Shown: positions 36,457 through 45,568, numbered from the stretch's first letter. The stretch: 64,000 nucleotides of DNA from Microbacterium protaetiae (GCF_004135285.1 NZ_CP035494.1:1364001-1428000); one strand, 5' to 3'. Notes: generated by a model from the letters alone, not told the origin. Translations and numbers: made by a program.

Positions 36457-37374
36457 CTACTGCTTCGACGCCGCGTTCACATCGGCGGCGGTGACGGCGC
36501 CGTCTTCGACGCCCCACTTCTGCAGGATCTTCGTGTAGGTGCCGTCGTCGATGAGCGCCTGCAAGGTGTTCTTGATCACGTCGGTGAGCTCGCCGCCCTT
36601 GGCTGTGGCGAACCCATACGGGGCGATGTCGAATGTCTCACCGGCGGCCTGGATCTTGTCGGACTGCTGGTGGATGGCGTATTCGGTGATCGGCGAGTCG
36701 GCGCTCATCGCGTCGACCTGACCGAGCACCAGGGCGTTCGTGGCCTGGTCCTGGCCGTCGTACTTGAAGACCTGGATCTTGTCTTTGCCGGCGTCGGTGC
36801 AGGCCTTCGACTTCGCCGGCAGTTCTTCGGTGTCTTCGTAGGTGCCGTCTTCGACGCCGACCTTCAGGCCGCACGCGTTCTCGGGGTCGACGTCTTTGCC
36901 CTTGGCCGATGCCCACAAGATGCCGGCGTTGTAGTAGTTGACGAAGTCGACCTGCTTCTCGCGCTCGGTCGTGTCGGTGAACGACGAGACGCCCAGGTCG
37001 TACTTGCCGCCGACGATCGAGGGGATGATGTTGTCGAACTTGGCGGCCGTGTACTGCGCCTTCAGACCCAACTTGGCAGCCATCGCGTCGGCGAGGTCGA
37101 TGTCCCAGCCGATCGGGTTGCCCGCGCTGTCCTTGTACTCGTTGGGAGCGTACGTCGGGTCGGTGCCGATCTTCAGAACGCCGGAGGCGGCGATGGCATC
37201 GGGCAGCGTGGCCGCGAGTGCGTCGTCCTTGGTCACGCCGTACCCCTCGGTGTCGGCGCTCGCGCTGCTCTGGCCACCCCCCTGCGGGTTCTCGTTGGCT
37301 TCGTTGTTCACGCAGCCCGTCAGCAGCAGCGCGGCGGCCACCACGGCCACCGGCAGAGCGAGCATTCTTCGCAT
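36457..37374 (-). CDS. Polar amino-acid ABC transporter substrate-binding lipoprotein (family 3)
   Basis: A 305-residue lipoprotein with signal LALPVAVVAAALLLTGC (lipobox Cys about residue 21). The family 3 domain starts KIGTDPTYAPNEYKDSAGNPIGWDIDLADAMAAKLG and includes FDNIIPSIVGGKYDLGVSSFTDTTERE, which forms the amino-acid site. Two Cys (NACGLKV and SKACTDAG) may form a disulfide. It is first in its three-gene operon. The amino acid carried is not determinable. Confidence 0.92.
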   Translation of the reverse strand: MRRMLALPVAVVAAALLLTGCVNNEANENPQGGGQSSASADTEGYGVTKDDALAATLPDAIAASGVLKIGTDPTYAPNEYKDSAGNPIGWDIDLADAMAAKLGLKAQYTAAKFDNIIPSIVGGKYDLGVSSFTDTTEREKQVDFVNYYNAGILWASAKGKDVDPENACGLKVGVEDGTYEDTEELPAKSKACTDAGKDKIQVFKYDGQDQATNALVLGQVDAMSADSPITEYAIHQQSDKIQAAGETFDIAPYGFATAKGGELTDVIKNTLQALIDDGTYTKILQKWGVEDGAVTAADVNAASKQ

Positions 37375-37618
37375 TTCTTCCCTTTCCTCATCTTCGAGGC
37401 GTCGACACTCGGGCAGAGCCGACCCCTGAAGTCTAAGGACAAGCCTGCCGGATCAAGATTTCGATTCGGTTTCGTCCGCGGTCGCGGCCCGTCCACCGTG
37501 CACCTCGACCGTCCCATGAGACCGCCGCAGACGTCGCCGAGTGGGCGTGACGAATGTCACGGGCAGGTCGTGACGGGCGTGTGAGGGTGCGAAGGCTGCG
37601 GCATCCCACCATGGAGAC

Positions 37619-38563
37619 ATGGAATCGACAACACTCACCACGGGACGCGGGAAGGATGCCGCAGCCGCCGGCCCCGCGTCGGCCATCTCAGCGAGCGGCC
37701 TGGTCAAGAGCTTCGGCCGCGTGCGCGCGGTCGACGAGGTCTCTCTGCACGTCGAACCCGGCGAAGTCGTCGCCTTTCTCGGGCCGAACGGTGCCGGAAA
37801 GACCACGACCATCGACGTGATCCTCGGGCTGTCGCAGCCCGACGAGGGCGAGATCACCGTCTTCGGCACCACGCCGCGCAGCGCCATCGCCCGCGGCTAC
37901 GTCTCGGCGGTGCTGCAGACCGGCGGGCTGCTCAAAGACCTCACCGTCCGCGAGACGGTCGAGCTGACCGGCAGCCTGTTCGCCGATCCGCGGCCGGCCG
38001 ACGAGGTGCTCGAACGCGCCGGCATCCTCGACATCGGCGGCCGCATGGTCGGCAAGTGCTCGGGCGGGCAGCAGCAGCGGCTGCGTTTCGCGATGGCGCT
38101 GCTCTCGGACCCCGGGCTGCTCATTCTCGACGAGCCGACCACGGGCATGGATGTCGAGGGGCGCCGCTCGTTCTGGCAGGCCATCCGCACCGACGCCGCA
38201 CGTGGACGCACCGTTCTGTTCGCCACGCACTACCTCGAAGAGGCCGACGCCTACGCTGACCGCATCGTGCTGATGAGCCAGGGGCGGATCGTCGCCGACG
38301 GCCCGACCGCCGAGATCAAGAACCTCGTCGCGGGGCGCGTCGTGCGCGCGACCCTGCCGGGCGCGGATGCCGTCGCCCTGGCCGCGCTGCCGGAGGTGAC
38401 GGATGTCGAAGTGCAGGGTGATCGCGTGAGTATTCGCACGAGCGACTCCGACACCCTTGCTCGCCACCTGCTGACCACCACGCCGGCGCACGACGTGGAG
38501 ATCTCATCCCAGAACCTCGAGAGCGTGTTCCTCGCGCTCACTTCCGAAGGAGCCGCATCATGA
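37619..38563 (+). CDS. ABC-2 type transporter ATP-binding protein
   Basis: A 314-residue ATPase with Walker A GPNGAGKTTT (about 60-69), signature CSGGQQQRLRFAMAL (about 145-159), Walker B LLILDEPTTGMDVEGR and an H-loop FATHYLEEAD. The C-terminal extension (TLPGADAVALAALPEVTDVEVQ and ISSQNLESVFLALTSEG) is typical of DrrA/CcmA-like export ATPases. Its stop overlaps the permease ATG. Probably regulated by the nearby two-component system, by position only. Confidence 0.9.
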   Translation: MESTTLTTGRGKDAAAAGPASAISASGLVKSFGRVRAVDEVSLHVEPGEVVAFLGPNGAGKTTTIDVILGLSQPDEGEITVFGTTPRSAIARGYVSAVLQTGGLLKDLTVRETVELTGSLFADPRPADEVLERAGILDIGGRMVGKCSGGQQQRLRFAMALLSDPGLLILDEPTTGMDVEGRRSFWQAIRTDAARGRTVLFATHYLEEADAYADRIVLMSQGRIVADGPTAEIKNLVAGRVVRATLPGADAVALAALPEVTDVEVQGDRVSIRTSDSDTLARHLLTTTPAHDVEISSQNLESVFLALTSEGAAS

Positions 38564-39363
38564 CCGCCATCACCACCCTGGAACGCAAGGTGCCGCCGCT
38601 GGGCGGGTTCAACCTGCGCTTTCTCGGGATCGAACTCAAGCGCCGCTTCCGCAACTACCGCACCCTGATCTTCACGGTGGTCTTCCCCGTGGCGATGTAC
38701 TTCATGGTCGGATACCCGGAACGGAATGTACCGCTGATCGACGACCAGCCGATCGCGTCGGGTGGGCTGTCTGTGGCCGCCTACATCATGGTGTCGATGG
38801 CCGTCTACGGAGCAATGATGTCGGCCACGGCATCCGGTGCCGCCGTCGCCGTCGAGCGCTCGCTCGGCTGGAGCCGCCAGCTGCGCCTGACCCCGTTGAA
38901 CCCGGCCGCCGCGGTGGCGACCAAGGTCATCGCCGGCATGCTGTTCGGGCTGATCGCCATCGTGGCGACCTACCTGGCCGGCGCCCTCACCGGCGTGCAC
39001 ATGTCGTGGGGGCAGTGGATCGTTTCGGCGCTGGTCGCGTGGCTGCTGGGGGCGGCCGTGTTCACGGCACTCGGCCTGATGATGGGGTACCTGGTGCCGG
39101 GCGAGAACGCCATGCAGCTGACCAGCCTCGTGATCGTGTTCCTCGCGTTCATCGGCGGGCTGTTCTACCCGGTGAGCATGATGCCACAGGTGCTGCAGGA
39201 TGTCGCTGCCTGGACGCCGGTGTTCGGCATCGGCGAGCTCAGCCGCGCGCCGCTGACCGGCGCGGGGTTCGATCTGAGTGCGCTGCTGAACGTGCTGCTC
39301 TGGCTGGCCTTGTTCGTGGCCGGAACGGCGCTGCTGTTCCGCCGCGACACGAAGCGGGTCTGA
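38560..39363 (+). CDS. ABC-2 type transporter permease
   Basis: A 267-residue membrane protein with about six helices. Features are RFRNYRTLIFTVVFPVAMYFMVG, then ERSLGWSRQLRLTPLNPAAAVATKVIAGMLFG and IGGLFYPVSMMPQVLQDVAAWTPVFGIGELSRAPL, typical of the permease partner of DrrA-like ATPases. The cargo is unknown (drug, lipid or peptide). Confidence 0.88.
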   Translation: MTAITTLERKVPPLGGFNLRFLGIELKRRFRNYRTLIFTVVFPVAMYFMVGYPERNVPLIDDQPIASGGLSVAAYIMVSMAVYGAMMSATASGAAVAVERSLGWSRQLRLTPLNPAAAVATKVIAGMLFGLIAIVATYLAGALTGVHMSWGQWIVSALVAWLLGAAVFTALGLMMGYLVPGENAMQLTSLVIVFLAFIGGLFYPVSMMPQVLQDVAAWTPVFGIGELSRAPLTGAGFDLSALLNVLLWLALFVAGTALLFRRDTKRV

Positions 39364-39404
39364 CCGCACCGGGGAGGGGCGGCTTCGCCGCCCCCTCCCC
39401 GCCG

Positions 39405-39840
39405 AGTTGTCCCCGCGTTGCCCGAGTTGTCCCCGCGTTGCCCGACTTGTCCCCCGGTTGCCCGAGTTGTCCCCCGGTTGCCCGACTTGTCCCCCGTTTG
39501 CCCCGGGTCACCCGAGTTGTTCCCCCGGTTGACCGAGTTGTCCCCCGGTTGCCCGAGTTGTCCCCGCGTTGCCCGAGTTGTCACCCGGTTACCCGACTTG
39601 TCCTCGGTTACCCGACTTGTCCCCCGGTTGCCCGAGTTGTCCCCCGGTTACCCGAGTTGTCCTTCCGGCAAGGGGACAACTCGCGCCACAAGAGGACAAC
39701 TCGGCACCAAGAAGACAACTCGCGCCACAAGAGGACAACTCGGCACCAAGGGGACAACTGGCGCCACAAGAGGACAACTCGGCACCAAGGGGACAACTCG
39801 CGCCACAAGAGGACAACTCGCGCCGCAAGAGGGCAACTCG
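39405..39840. repeat. Two opposed arrays of an about 20-bp repeat
   Basis: Thirteen tandem copies of (C)CGA[GC]TTGTCCCCCGGTTGCC-like units run from 39405 to about 39663. Directly after them, nine units in the opposite sense (GG[AG]GACAACTCG plus CGCCACAAGA or GCACCAAGG) run to 39840. The core GAGTTGTCC and its complement GGACAACTC meet head to head around TTCCGGCAAGG at 39652-39680. The whole region can fold into one large cruciform. It fills the gap between the ABC-2 permease and histidine kinase genes. No coding function is evident, although frames stay open through it because of the regular period. Confidence 0.9.
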
Positions 39841-39856
39841 CTCAGCGCGGGGAATC

Positions 39857-39862
39857 TAGGGT
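39857..39862 (+). promoter_or_regulatory. Possible leaderless -10 element for the histidine kinase gene
   Basis: TAGGGT followed by 7 nt and ATG at 39870 fits the leaderless layout of actinobacterial promoters. No good -35 is visible, and AGGG could instead be a ribosome site. Confidence 0.35.
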
Positions 39863-39869
39863 GAACACG

Positions 39870-41093
39870 ATGGATGAACACAGCACCGGGCGGCGCGCGA
39901 GCCGCACCCACAGCGCCGAGCGCGCACGCGACACCGAGCGCAGGCTGCGTGCTGCGGGTCCCCCCTGGCCGGTGATGCCGCCCGAGACGGGCACCGGCGC
40001 CTTCGTGCGCATGCGCAGCGTCCTCTGGAGCCGCGGTGGGGTCAGCTGGTACGTCGGCGGCGGGATCTCGCTGCTCTGGCTGATCAGCACCGGTCAGGAG
40101 GTCATCGAACAGTCAACCTCGGCGAACTCGGCGACCCTCGGCATCCTCCTGGTCGTGCTTTACGGCGTCGGCTTTCTGCTCGCGGTCCCGATCGGCTGGG
40201 GCCTGCCGCTGCGCTGGCGTCTACTGCCCGCCATATGCCTGCTCGCGCTGTCATTCACTCTCTTCCCCTGGTTGAGCTGGGATGTCTGGTCGCAGTGGAC
40301 ATATGTCGGCGTCGTCATCGGAATGGTGGTCGTCAGCTGGCGCACCACGCTGACCCTCATCGTCGCGCTCTCGGCGCTGGGCCTGTGGTTCAAAGTCACT
40401 CTCGACGGCTGGGGCGAAGACATTCTCTGGGGCCCGGCCATCATCTTCTCGATCTCGCTGATGATGGCCGCCTTCGCCCGCACCTTCGCTGCGATGAACC
40501 AGCTGCGCGCCACCCAGGATCAGCTCGCGCACATGGCCGCCGAGCGCGAGCGAGGGCGCATGGCCCGCGACATCCACGACATCCTCGGTCATTCACTGAC
40601 CGTCATCACCGTCAAGGCCGAGCTCGCGAACCGGCTCATCGAGGCCGATCCGGCCCGGGCGAGGTCCGAGGTCGCCGAGATCGAGCAGCTCGCGCGCGGC
40701 GCCCTCGCCGACGTGCGCACGACCGTGGCGGCGGCCCGTGGCGGGAACCTGCCGGCCGAGCTGGTCGCCGCCCGCGTCGCGCTGGAGGCGGCGGGCATCA
40801 CCGCCGAGATCCCGACGGCGACGGATGCCGTGGGCCCGGCCCACCGCGAGCTTGCGGCGTGGATCGTCCGCGAGGGGATCACCAACGTCGTGCGCCACTC
40901 GGGCGCCACGCTGTGCGCGGTGCGTCTCGGCCCGCGCACCGTCGAGATCGCCGACGACGGCGTCGGCCCCGTGGCATCCAGTGCCTCATCCACCGGCCTG
41001 GCGGGCCTGCGCGATCGCGTCGAAGAGGCGGGCGGCACCATGACGATCGGCCGCAGCGACCTGGGCGGATTCAGCCTGAAGGTGGTCCTGTGA
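39870..41093 (+). CDS. Two-component sensor histidine kinase, NarL/DesK-type
   Basis: A 407-residue kinase. A cytoplasmic N-terminus of about 50 residues is followed by about six hydrophobic segments (residues 58-205) and a coiled linker, then the HisKA_3 motif RGRMARDIHDILGHSLTVITVKAELA (phospho-accepting His at about 236) and an ATPase domain with REGITNVVRHSGA (N box) and STGLAGLRDRVEEAGG (G2 box). The start ATG at 39870 follows the repeat array. Its stop overlaps the response regulator GTG. Confidence 0.9.
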   Translation: MDEHSTGRRASRTHSAERARDTERRLRAAGPPWPVMPPETGTGAFVRMRSVLWSRGGVSWYVGGGISLLWLISTGQEVIEQSTSANSATLGILLVVLYGVGFLLAVPIGWGLPLRWRLLPAICLLALSFTLFPWLSWDVWSQWTYVGVVIGMVVVSWRTTLTLIVALSALGLWFKVTLDGWGEDILWGPAIIFSISLMMAAFARTFAAMNQLRATQDQLAHMAAERERGRMARDIHDILGHSLTVITVKAELANRLIEADPARARSEVAEIEQLARGALADVRTTVAAARGGNLPAELVAARVALEAAGITAEIPTATDAVGPAHRELAAWIVREGITNVVRHSGATLCAVRLGPRTVEIADDGVGPVASSASSTGLAGLRDRVEEAGGTMTIGRSDLGGFSLKVVL

Positions 41094-41695
41094 TCAAGCT
41101 GCTCATCGCCGACGACCAGGCGCTCGTGCGCGGGGCGCTCTCGGCCCTGCTGGGTCTCGAGCCCGATATCGACGTCGTCGCTGAGGTGGGCCGTGGCGAT
41201 GAGGTGGTGGATGCCGCGCTGCGCACAAGTCCGGACGTCGCCCTGCTCGACATCGAAATGCCCGGTCTCGACGGCATCGCCGCCGCCGCGCAGCTGCGCG
41301 AGAGAGTGCCGGGATGCCGCGCACTGATCGTGACGACGTTCGGACGTCCGGGCTACCTGACCCGGGCGATGCGGGCCGGGGCATCCGGGTTCGTCGTCAA
41401 AGACACCCCCGCGGCCCAGCTCGCCGACGCCGTGCGCCGGGTCGCGCAGGGACTGCGCGTGGTCGATCCGGCCCTGGCGGCCGAATCGCTCGCACAGGGC
41501 GAATCGCCGCTCACCGAACGCGAGACCGACGTGCTCGAGGCGGCTCGCGGTGGCGGGTCGATCGCCGACATCGCGCGGATTCTGCACCTGTCCGAGGGCA
41601 CGGTGCGCAATCACCTCTCCAGCGCGATCGGCAAGACCGGCGGTCGCAATCGTGCCGACGCCGCGCGCATCGCCGAAGACAGCGGCTGGCTGTAA
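41090..41695 (+). CDS. LuxR/NarL-family response regulator
   Basis: A 201-residue regulator. The receiver domain has acidic DD at residues 8-9, phospho-acceptor Asp in VALLDIEMPGLDG (about 54), Thr in LIVTTFG and Lys in FVVKDTPA. A LuxR-type helix-turn-helix follows: PLTERETDVLEAARGG, then IARILHLSEGTVRNHLSSAIGKTG. GTG start overlaps the kinase stop. Likely controls the upstream ABC-2 exporter in response to membrane stress or a drug, by analogy. Confidence 0.92.
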   Translation: MIKLLIADDQALVRGALSALLGLEPDIDVVAEVGRGDEVVDAALRTSPDVALLDIEMPGLDGIAAAAQLRERVPGCRALIVTTFGRPGYLTRAMRAGASGFVVKDTPAAQLADAVRRVAQGLRVVDPALAAESLAQGESPLTERETDVLEAARGGGSIADIARILHLSEGTVRNHLSSAIGKTGGRNRADAARIAEDSGWL

Positions 41696-41799
41696 TCAGG
41701 CGGCGCCCCGGCGGCGCCGTCAACCGATGCCGACGCGCAACCCAGCGCGACGCGAGATGAGCCGCGCGACGCGCTGACACGCCATGATGTCCAGTGCGC

Positions 41800-41824
41800 A
41801 CTACCGCGCATTGCGTGGTACTGT
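41800..41824 (+). promoter_or_regulatory. Probable PadR operator and promoter
   Basis: An imperfect palindrome ACTACCGCGCA-T-TGCGTGGTACT (41800-41822, two mismatches) overlaps a -10-like TACTGT (41819-41824), 27 bp before the PadR start. This placement fits PadR autoregulation. Confidence 0.5.
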
Positions 41825-41851
41825 CTCTCGCAGAAGACAGGCGAGGGACAG

Positions 41852-42208
41852 ATGGACACCACACAATTGCTCAAGGGTGTGCTCGATGCGGCGGTGCTCG
41901 CCGTCGTGCAGCACGACGACGGCTATGGCTACGACATCGTGCGCCGGCTGCGCGATGCGGGGCTCGGCGAGGTAGGCGATGCCTCGGTCTACGGCACGCT
42001 GCGGCGACTGTACACGGCAGGGGCGCTCTCCAGCTACGTCGTGCCCTCCGATGGCGGCCCGCACCGCAAGTACTACGCGATCAGCCCGGTCGGTCGGCGA
42101 CTGCTCGACGAGCAGCGCGAAGACTGGCAGCGATTCTCGACGGTGATGTCGGGTCTGCTGGCTGACACCCACACTCCCACTCTGCGCACGATCGGAGAGA
42201 ACCGATGA
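41852..42208 (+). CDS. PadR family transcriptional regulator
   Basis: A 118-residue PadR protein: DTTQLLKGVLDAAVLAVVQ at the start, YGYDIVRRLRDAG, then ASVYGTLRRLYTAGALSSYVV for the recognition helix and wing, GGPHRKYYAIS and a C-terminal helix. GAGGGA precedes the ATG. The stop overlaps the next ATG (42205-42208), the usual pairing of PadR with a HAAS-domain membrane protein. Confidence 0.9.
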   Translation: MDTTQLLKGVLDAAVLAVVQHDDGYGYDIVRRLRDAGLGEVGDASVYGTLRRLYTAGALSSYVVPSDGGPHRKYYAISPVGRRLLDEQREDWQRFSTVMSGLLADTHTPTLRTIGENR

Positions 42209-43491
42209 ACACGACCGTCACCCCCGTCGACCGCATCGCCGCGTTCGCCGCCGCGGTTCGGGCCGAATTGAGCGACCTGCCCGCCGACGAGGTCGACGAC
42301 ATCGTCGAGGGCCTCGAATCGGATCTGGCCGAGCAGGCCGCTGAGCGCGGCGAGGACTTTCAGGTGCCGGATGCCGCGGCCTACGCGGCTGAGCTGCGTC
42401 AAGCGGCCGGTCTCCCGGACCGCCCCGCCGGTGTGAGTGCGCGTCAGGCGTTCAGCGCGCATCTGCGCCAGTTCGGCCATCGCGTTGTGCGCGGCATCCG
42501 GTCATCGCGGGCGGGCGCGTGGCTGCTCGACATGGCCGTCGCGTTGCGGCCGGTGTGGTGGCTGATGCGGGGGTGGATGCTGGCCGTCCTGGTCGTCGTG
42601 ATCCTGCAGATCACGATCCTTCCCGGCGTGGCGGGATGGCTGCCCGTCCCGATCATGGGCGGGGGCTGGGTCGTGCTGCTGGCGGCGATGCTGGTCAGCG
42701 TGCAGTGGGGACGCGGACGGTGGCTGCCTTGGCGATGGATGCGCGTGGCCGTTCCCGTGCTGAGCGTGGTGTCAGTGGTGATGCTGCCGTTCCTGGCGGG
42801 CATCACCATCGGTCAGATCCACAGTTGGCGAAATCAAGCGCAGAGCGCGTACCAGCCCTACGCTGCGACCCAGCCGGGGCTGGCGGTCGACGGTCAGAGC
42901 GTGCGGAACATCTTCGCGTACGACAGCGACGGCAATCCCCTGACGGATGTGCAGCTGTTCGACCAGGACGGCAACCCGCTCACCACGGTCGGAGAGCGCA
43001 GCGCGGGTGGCACGGTGGACGACTACTACGCGTGGGGAGGCGGACCCGTGCCCGTGGCCGTGTCGGTTCCTGGTCGCAACCCGGTATGGAACGTCTTTCC
43101 GCTCAGCGAGATCCCCGCCGGACAGGACGACTCCAGCCCCACGCTCGCTGTGGCGCCGGTTCCGCCATTCGCCCAGGTTCCGTCGCTGCAGCGACTGTTG
43201 GCGACATCCCCGACGCCCGGCGTCTCAGAGACGCCCAGTGTCCCGGATCCGGTGCCGTCGCCCGACGATAAGAGCCCGTCGCCGACGAAGACCGGCGGCA
43301 CCGATCCGTCGCCGACGGCGACCGACGGTGCTGCGGTGGGCGACGCTGTGGCCGGCGACGCTGCCGGGGCCGCGGGTGACGCGGACGGGGCCGGGGCCGG
43401 GGGTGATGCTGCCGGGGCCGCGGGCGGGGACGCTGCCGGGGCCGGCCCAGACGCGACCACCACAGTCGCCGCCGAGGGCACGGGCCGATGA
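42205..43491 (+). CDS. HAAS-domain (DUF1700-like) membrane protein with low-complexity tail
   Basis: A 428-residue protein. Residues 1-75 (RAELSDLPADEVDDIVEGLESDLAEQAAERGEDF) match the HAAS signalling domain found beside PadR. Several hydrophobic segments follow (about 105-200), then an extracytoplasmic region with YDSDGNPLTDVQLFDQDGNPLTTVG. The last 80 residues are Pro/Thr/Ser then Gly/Ala/Asp repeats (GDAAGAAGDADGAGAGGDA). Overlaps both neighbours by 4 bp. Confidence 0.8.
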   Translation: MNTTVTPVDRIAAFAAAVRAELSDLPADEVDDIVEGLESDLAEQAAERGEDFQVPDAAAYAAELRQAAGLPDRPAGVSARQAFSAHLRQFGHRVVRGIRSSRAGAWLLDMAVALRPVWWLMRGWMLAVLVVVILQITILPGVAGWLPVPIMGGGWVVLLAAMLVSVQWGRGRWLPWRWMRVAVPVLSVVSVVMLPFLAGITIGQIHSWRNQAQSAYQPYAATQPGLAVDGQSVRNIFAYDSDGNPLTDVQLFDQDGNPLTTVGERSAGGTVDDYYAWGGGPVPVAVSVPGRNPVWNVFPLSEIPAGQDDSSPTLAVAPVPPFAQVPSLQRLLATSPTPGVSETPSVPDPVPSPDDKSPSPTKTGGTDPSPTATDGAAVGDAVAGDAAGAAGDADGAGAGGDAAGAAGGDAAGAGPDATTTVAAEGTGR

Positions 43492-43724
43492 CTCCTGCCC
43501 AGGCGGTCACCGCTTCCGCCGCCACAAGCCCGCGGGTGACACCGTTGGGTTCGACCGGCATCGAGTTGGTCACCGGTGACGGCATTGTCAGCGTCGACGT
43601 GACCTTCCTCGTGCGCGAGGCTCTCGGGCGGGGCGTGCAACAACTCAGTCTGGAACCGTCGTCTTCCGACGCCGAACCACGCCACCACGCGGGCACATCA
43701 ACCCCGGACGCCCCAACAGACTGA
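43488..43724 (+). CDS. Possible 78-residue hypothetical protein ending in a repeat element
   Basis: The ATG overlaps the stop of the HAAS gene, and residues 24-55 (GIELVTGDGIVSVDVTFLVREALGRGVQQLSLE) look protein-like. The last third is translated from the 104-bp repeat copy 1, so the natural end may have been replaced by the repeat. No family recognised. Confidence 0.35.
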   Translation: MTPAQAVTASAATSPRVTPLGSTGIELVTGDGIVSVDVTFLVREALGRGVQQLSLEPSSSDAEPRHHAGTSTPDAPTD

Positions 43725-44072
43725 GTTGGTGCACGCCAGTACGCCACGCCCGATACGCCGCACCCGACACATCACACAGCCCCCGCGCCGCGGGCGCCGC
43801 CGGCAGGGCGTGCAACAACTCAGTCCGGAACCCTCGCCTCCCCACGCCGAACCCCGGCACCACGCGGGCACATCAACCCCGAACGCGCCAACAGACTGAG
43901 TTGGTGCACGCCAGAACGCCGCACCCGACACATCACACAGCCCCCGCGCCGCGGGCGCCGCCGGCAGGGCGTGCAACAACTCAGTCTGGAACCCTCGCCT
44001 TTCGAAGCCGAACCGCGCCACCACGCGGGCACATCAACCCCGAACGCGCCCGCAGACTGAGTTGGTGCACGC
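43633..44072. repeat. Three tandem 104-bp elements with 19-bp terminal inverted repeats
   Basis: Copies lie at 43633-43736, 43808-43911 and 43969-44072. Each begins GCGTGCAACAACTCAGT and ends with ACTGAGTTGGTGCACGC, its complement apart from one base. The interior is highly conserved (CACCACGCGGGCACATCAACCCC). Copies are joined by about 57-71 bp that includes CACATCACACAGCCCCCGCG. They fill most of the 416-bp gap before cca. No transposase or coding capacity is seen. Confidence 0.9.
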
Positions 44073-44140
44073 GGGTGCGCCGCACCCAGTGCCGAACGCC
44101 CGAGAACCGAGACGCAGAAACGTGCGGTGGCCTGCGGGTG

Positions 44141-45568
44141 TCAGACCCGCGCGCTCCACCAGGCGCGCAGTCGCCTCTCGGCCTCCTCCGGGCCGACCAT
44201 GCCTTCGTCCAGCCGCACGTCGAGCAAGAAGCGATACGCCTCGCCGACCTCGCGACCCGGCCTGATCCCCAGGATCTCCTGGATCTGGTTGCCGTCCAGC
44301 TCGGGCCGAATGGCCTCGAGCTCTTCCTGAGCAGCGAGCTCGTCGATGCGTCGTTCGATATCGTCATATGCCGACGCGAGCATGTGCGCCTTGCGCTTGT
44401 TGCGCGTGGTGACGTCGGCGCGGGTCAGAATGTGCAGCCGCTCGAGCTCGCTGCCCGCGTCACGCACATAGCGCCGCACTGCGGCATCCGTCCACGTGCC
44501 CTCGGCGTAGCCGAAGAAACGCAGGTGCAGCTCGATGAGCTTCGTGACGGTGTCGACGGTCGCGGTGTCGAACCGCAGCTCGCGCAGCCGCTTGCGCGCG
44601 AGCCGCGCGCCGCGCAGGTCATGGTGGTGAAAGGTGACGCCTCCGCCGGGCTCGAGCTTGCGGGTCGACGGCTTGCCGATGTCATGCAGCAGCGCAGCCA
44701 GGCGCAGCGCGAGATCGGGCTCGGCGCCGGGATGCCGGTCGTGCTCGAGGTCGATCGCCTGCCGCAGCACGGTCAGCGAGTGCTCGTAGACGTCCTTGTG
44801 GTGATGGTGCTCGTCGACCTCGAGTCGCAGCGCCGGCACCTCGGGCAGAAATTGTGCCATCAATCCGGTGTCGACGAGCAGACGGATGCCGCGGGTCGGG
44901 TCATCGGTGGCCAGCAGACGCAGCAGCTCGCCCTGGATGCGCTCGGCCGAGACGATCTGGATCGTCTCGCGCAGCTTCTCGATGGCGGCGACCGTCTCGG
45001 TGTCGACGCGGAACTCGAGCTGCGACGCGAATCGGGCGGCCCGCAGCATCCGCAGCGGATCGTCTCCGAAGCTCACGTGCGGATCGATGGGAGTGCGCAG
45101 CACGCCCCGCACCAGGTCTTCGACCCCACCCGTCGGGTCGACGAGCTTCTTGGCCGGCAGCAGCAGCGCCATGGCGTTCACGGTGAAGTCGCGGCGGGCC
45201 AGGTCGCCGTCGATGCTATCGCCGAACGCCACGACGGGTTTGCGGGTCGTGCCGTCGTAGCTGTCGGCTCGATATGTGGTGATCTCGACCTGCTCGCCGC
45301 GCACGCGCGCGCCGATCGTGCCGAACTCGCGCCCGATGTCCCACTGCGCGCTGGAAAGAGGACGCACGATCTTCAGGATCTCGTCGGGCTGTGCGTCGGT
45401 GGTGAAGTCGAGGTCGTGCGTGGCCCGGCCGAGCAGCGCATCGCGCACCGGGCCGCCGACGATGGCCAGTTGCCGTCCCGCGTCGGCGAACGCGCGCGCG
45501 AGGTCGGCCACAATGGGCGACGCCGCGAGCGCTTCCAGGCGCGCGACGCCCTCGGCCATGTTCAGCAT
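44141..45568 (-). CDS. cca: CCA tRNA nucleotidyltransferase
   Basis: A 475-residue class II enzyme that adds or repairs the 3' CCA of tRNAs. The N-terminal nucleotidyltransferase core has IVGGPVRDALLGRATHDLDFTTDA (about 36-59, catalytic DLD), then RDFTVNAMALLL and DDPLRMLRAARFASQL. The C-terminal half has an HD domain (HHKDVYEHSLTVLRQ; AALLHDIGKPSTRK), common in actinobacterial members. Length is normal. The double-palindrome element lies upstream of its start. Confidence 0.95.
   Translation of the reverse strand: MLNMAEGVARLEALAASPIVADLARAFADAGRQLAIVGGPVRDALLGRATHDLDFTTDAQPDEILKIVRPLSSAQWDIGREFGTIGARVRGEQVEITTYRADSYDGTTRKPVVAFGDSIDGDLARRDFTVNAMALLLPAKKLVDPTGGVEDLVRGVLRTPIDPHVSFGDDPLRMLRAARFASQLEFRVDTETVAAIEKLRETIQIVSAERIQGELLRLLATDDPTRGIRLLVDTGLMAQFLPEVPALRLEVDEHHHHKDVYEHSLTVLRQAIDLEHDRHPGAEPDLALRLAALLHDIGKPSTRKLEPGGGVTFHHHDLRGARLARKRLRELRFDTATVDTVTKLIELHLRFFGYAEGTWTDAAVRRYVRDAGSELERLHILTRADVTTRNKRKAHMLASAYDDIERRIDELAAQEELEAIRPELDGNQIQEILGIRPGREVGEAYRFLLDVRLDEGMVGPEEAERRLRAWWSARV

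Noticed and set aside
39405..39840. CRISPR-like array
   Set aside because: Repeats are about 9-12 bp with short, similar spacers, occur in both orientations, vary internally, and no cas genes are nearby.
39006..41093. One long protein from the ABC-2 permease through the repeats into the kinase
   Set aside because: It reads the permease gene in the wrong frame and passes through the repeat array; the kinase has its own start at 39870.
43633..44072. Integron attC-like cassette sites
   Set aside because: The inverted-repeat elements are tandem with no cassette ORFs between them and no integrase gene was seen.
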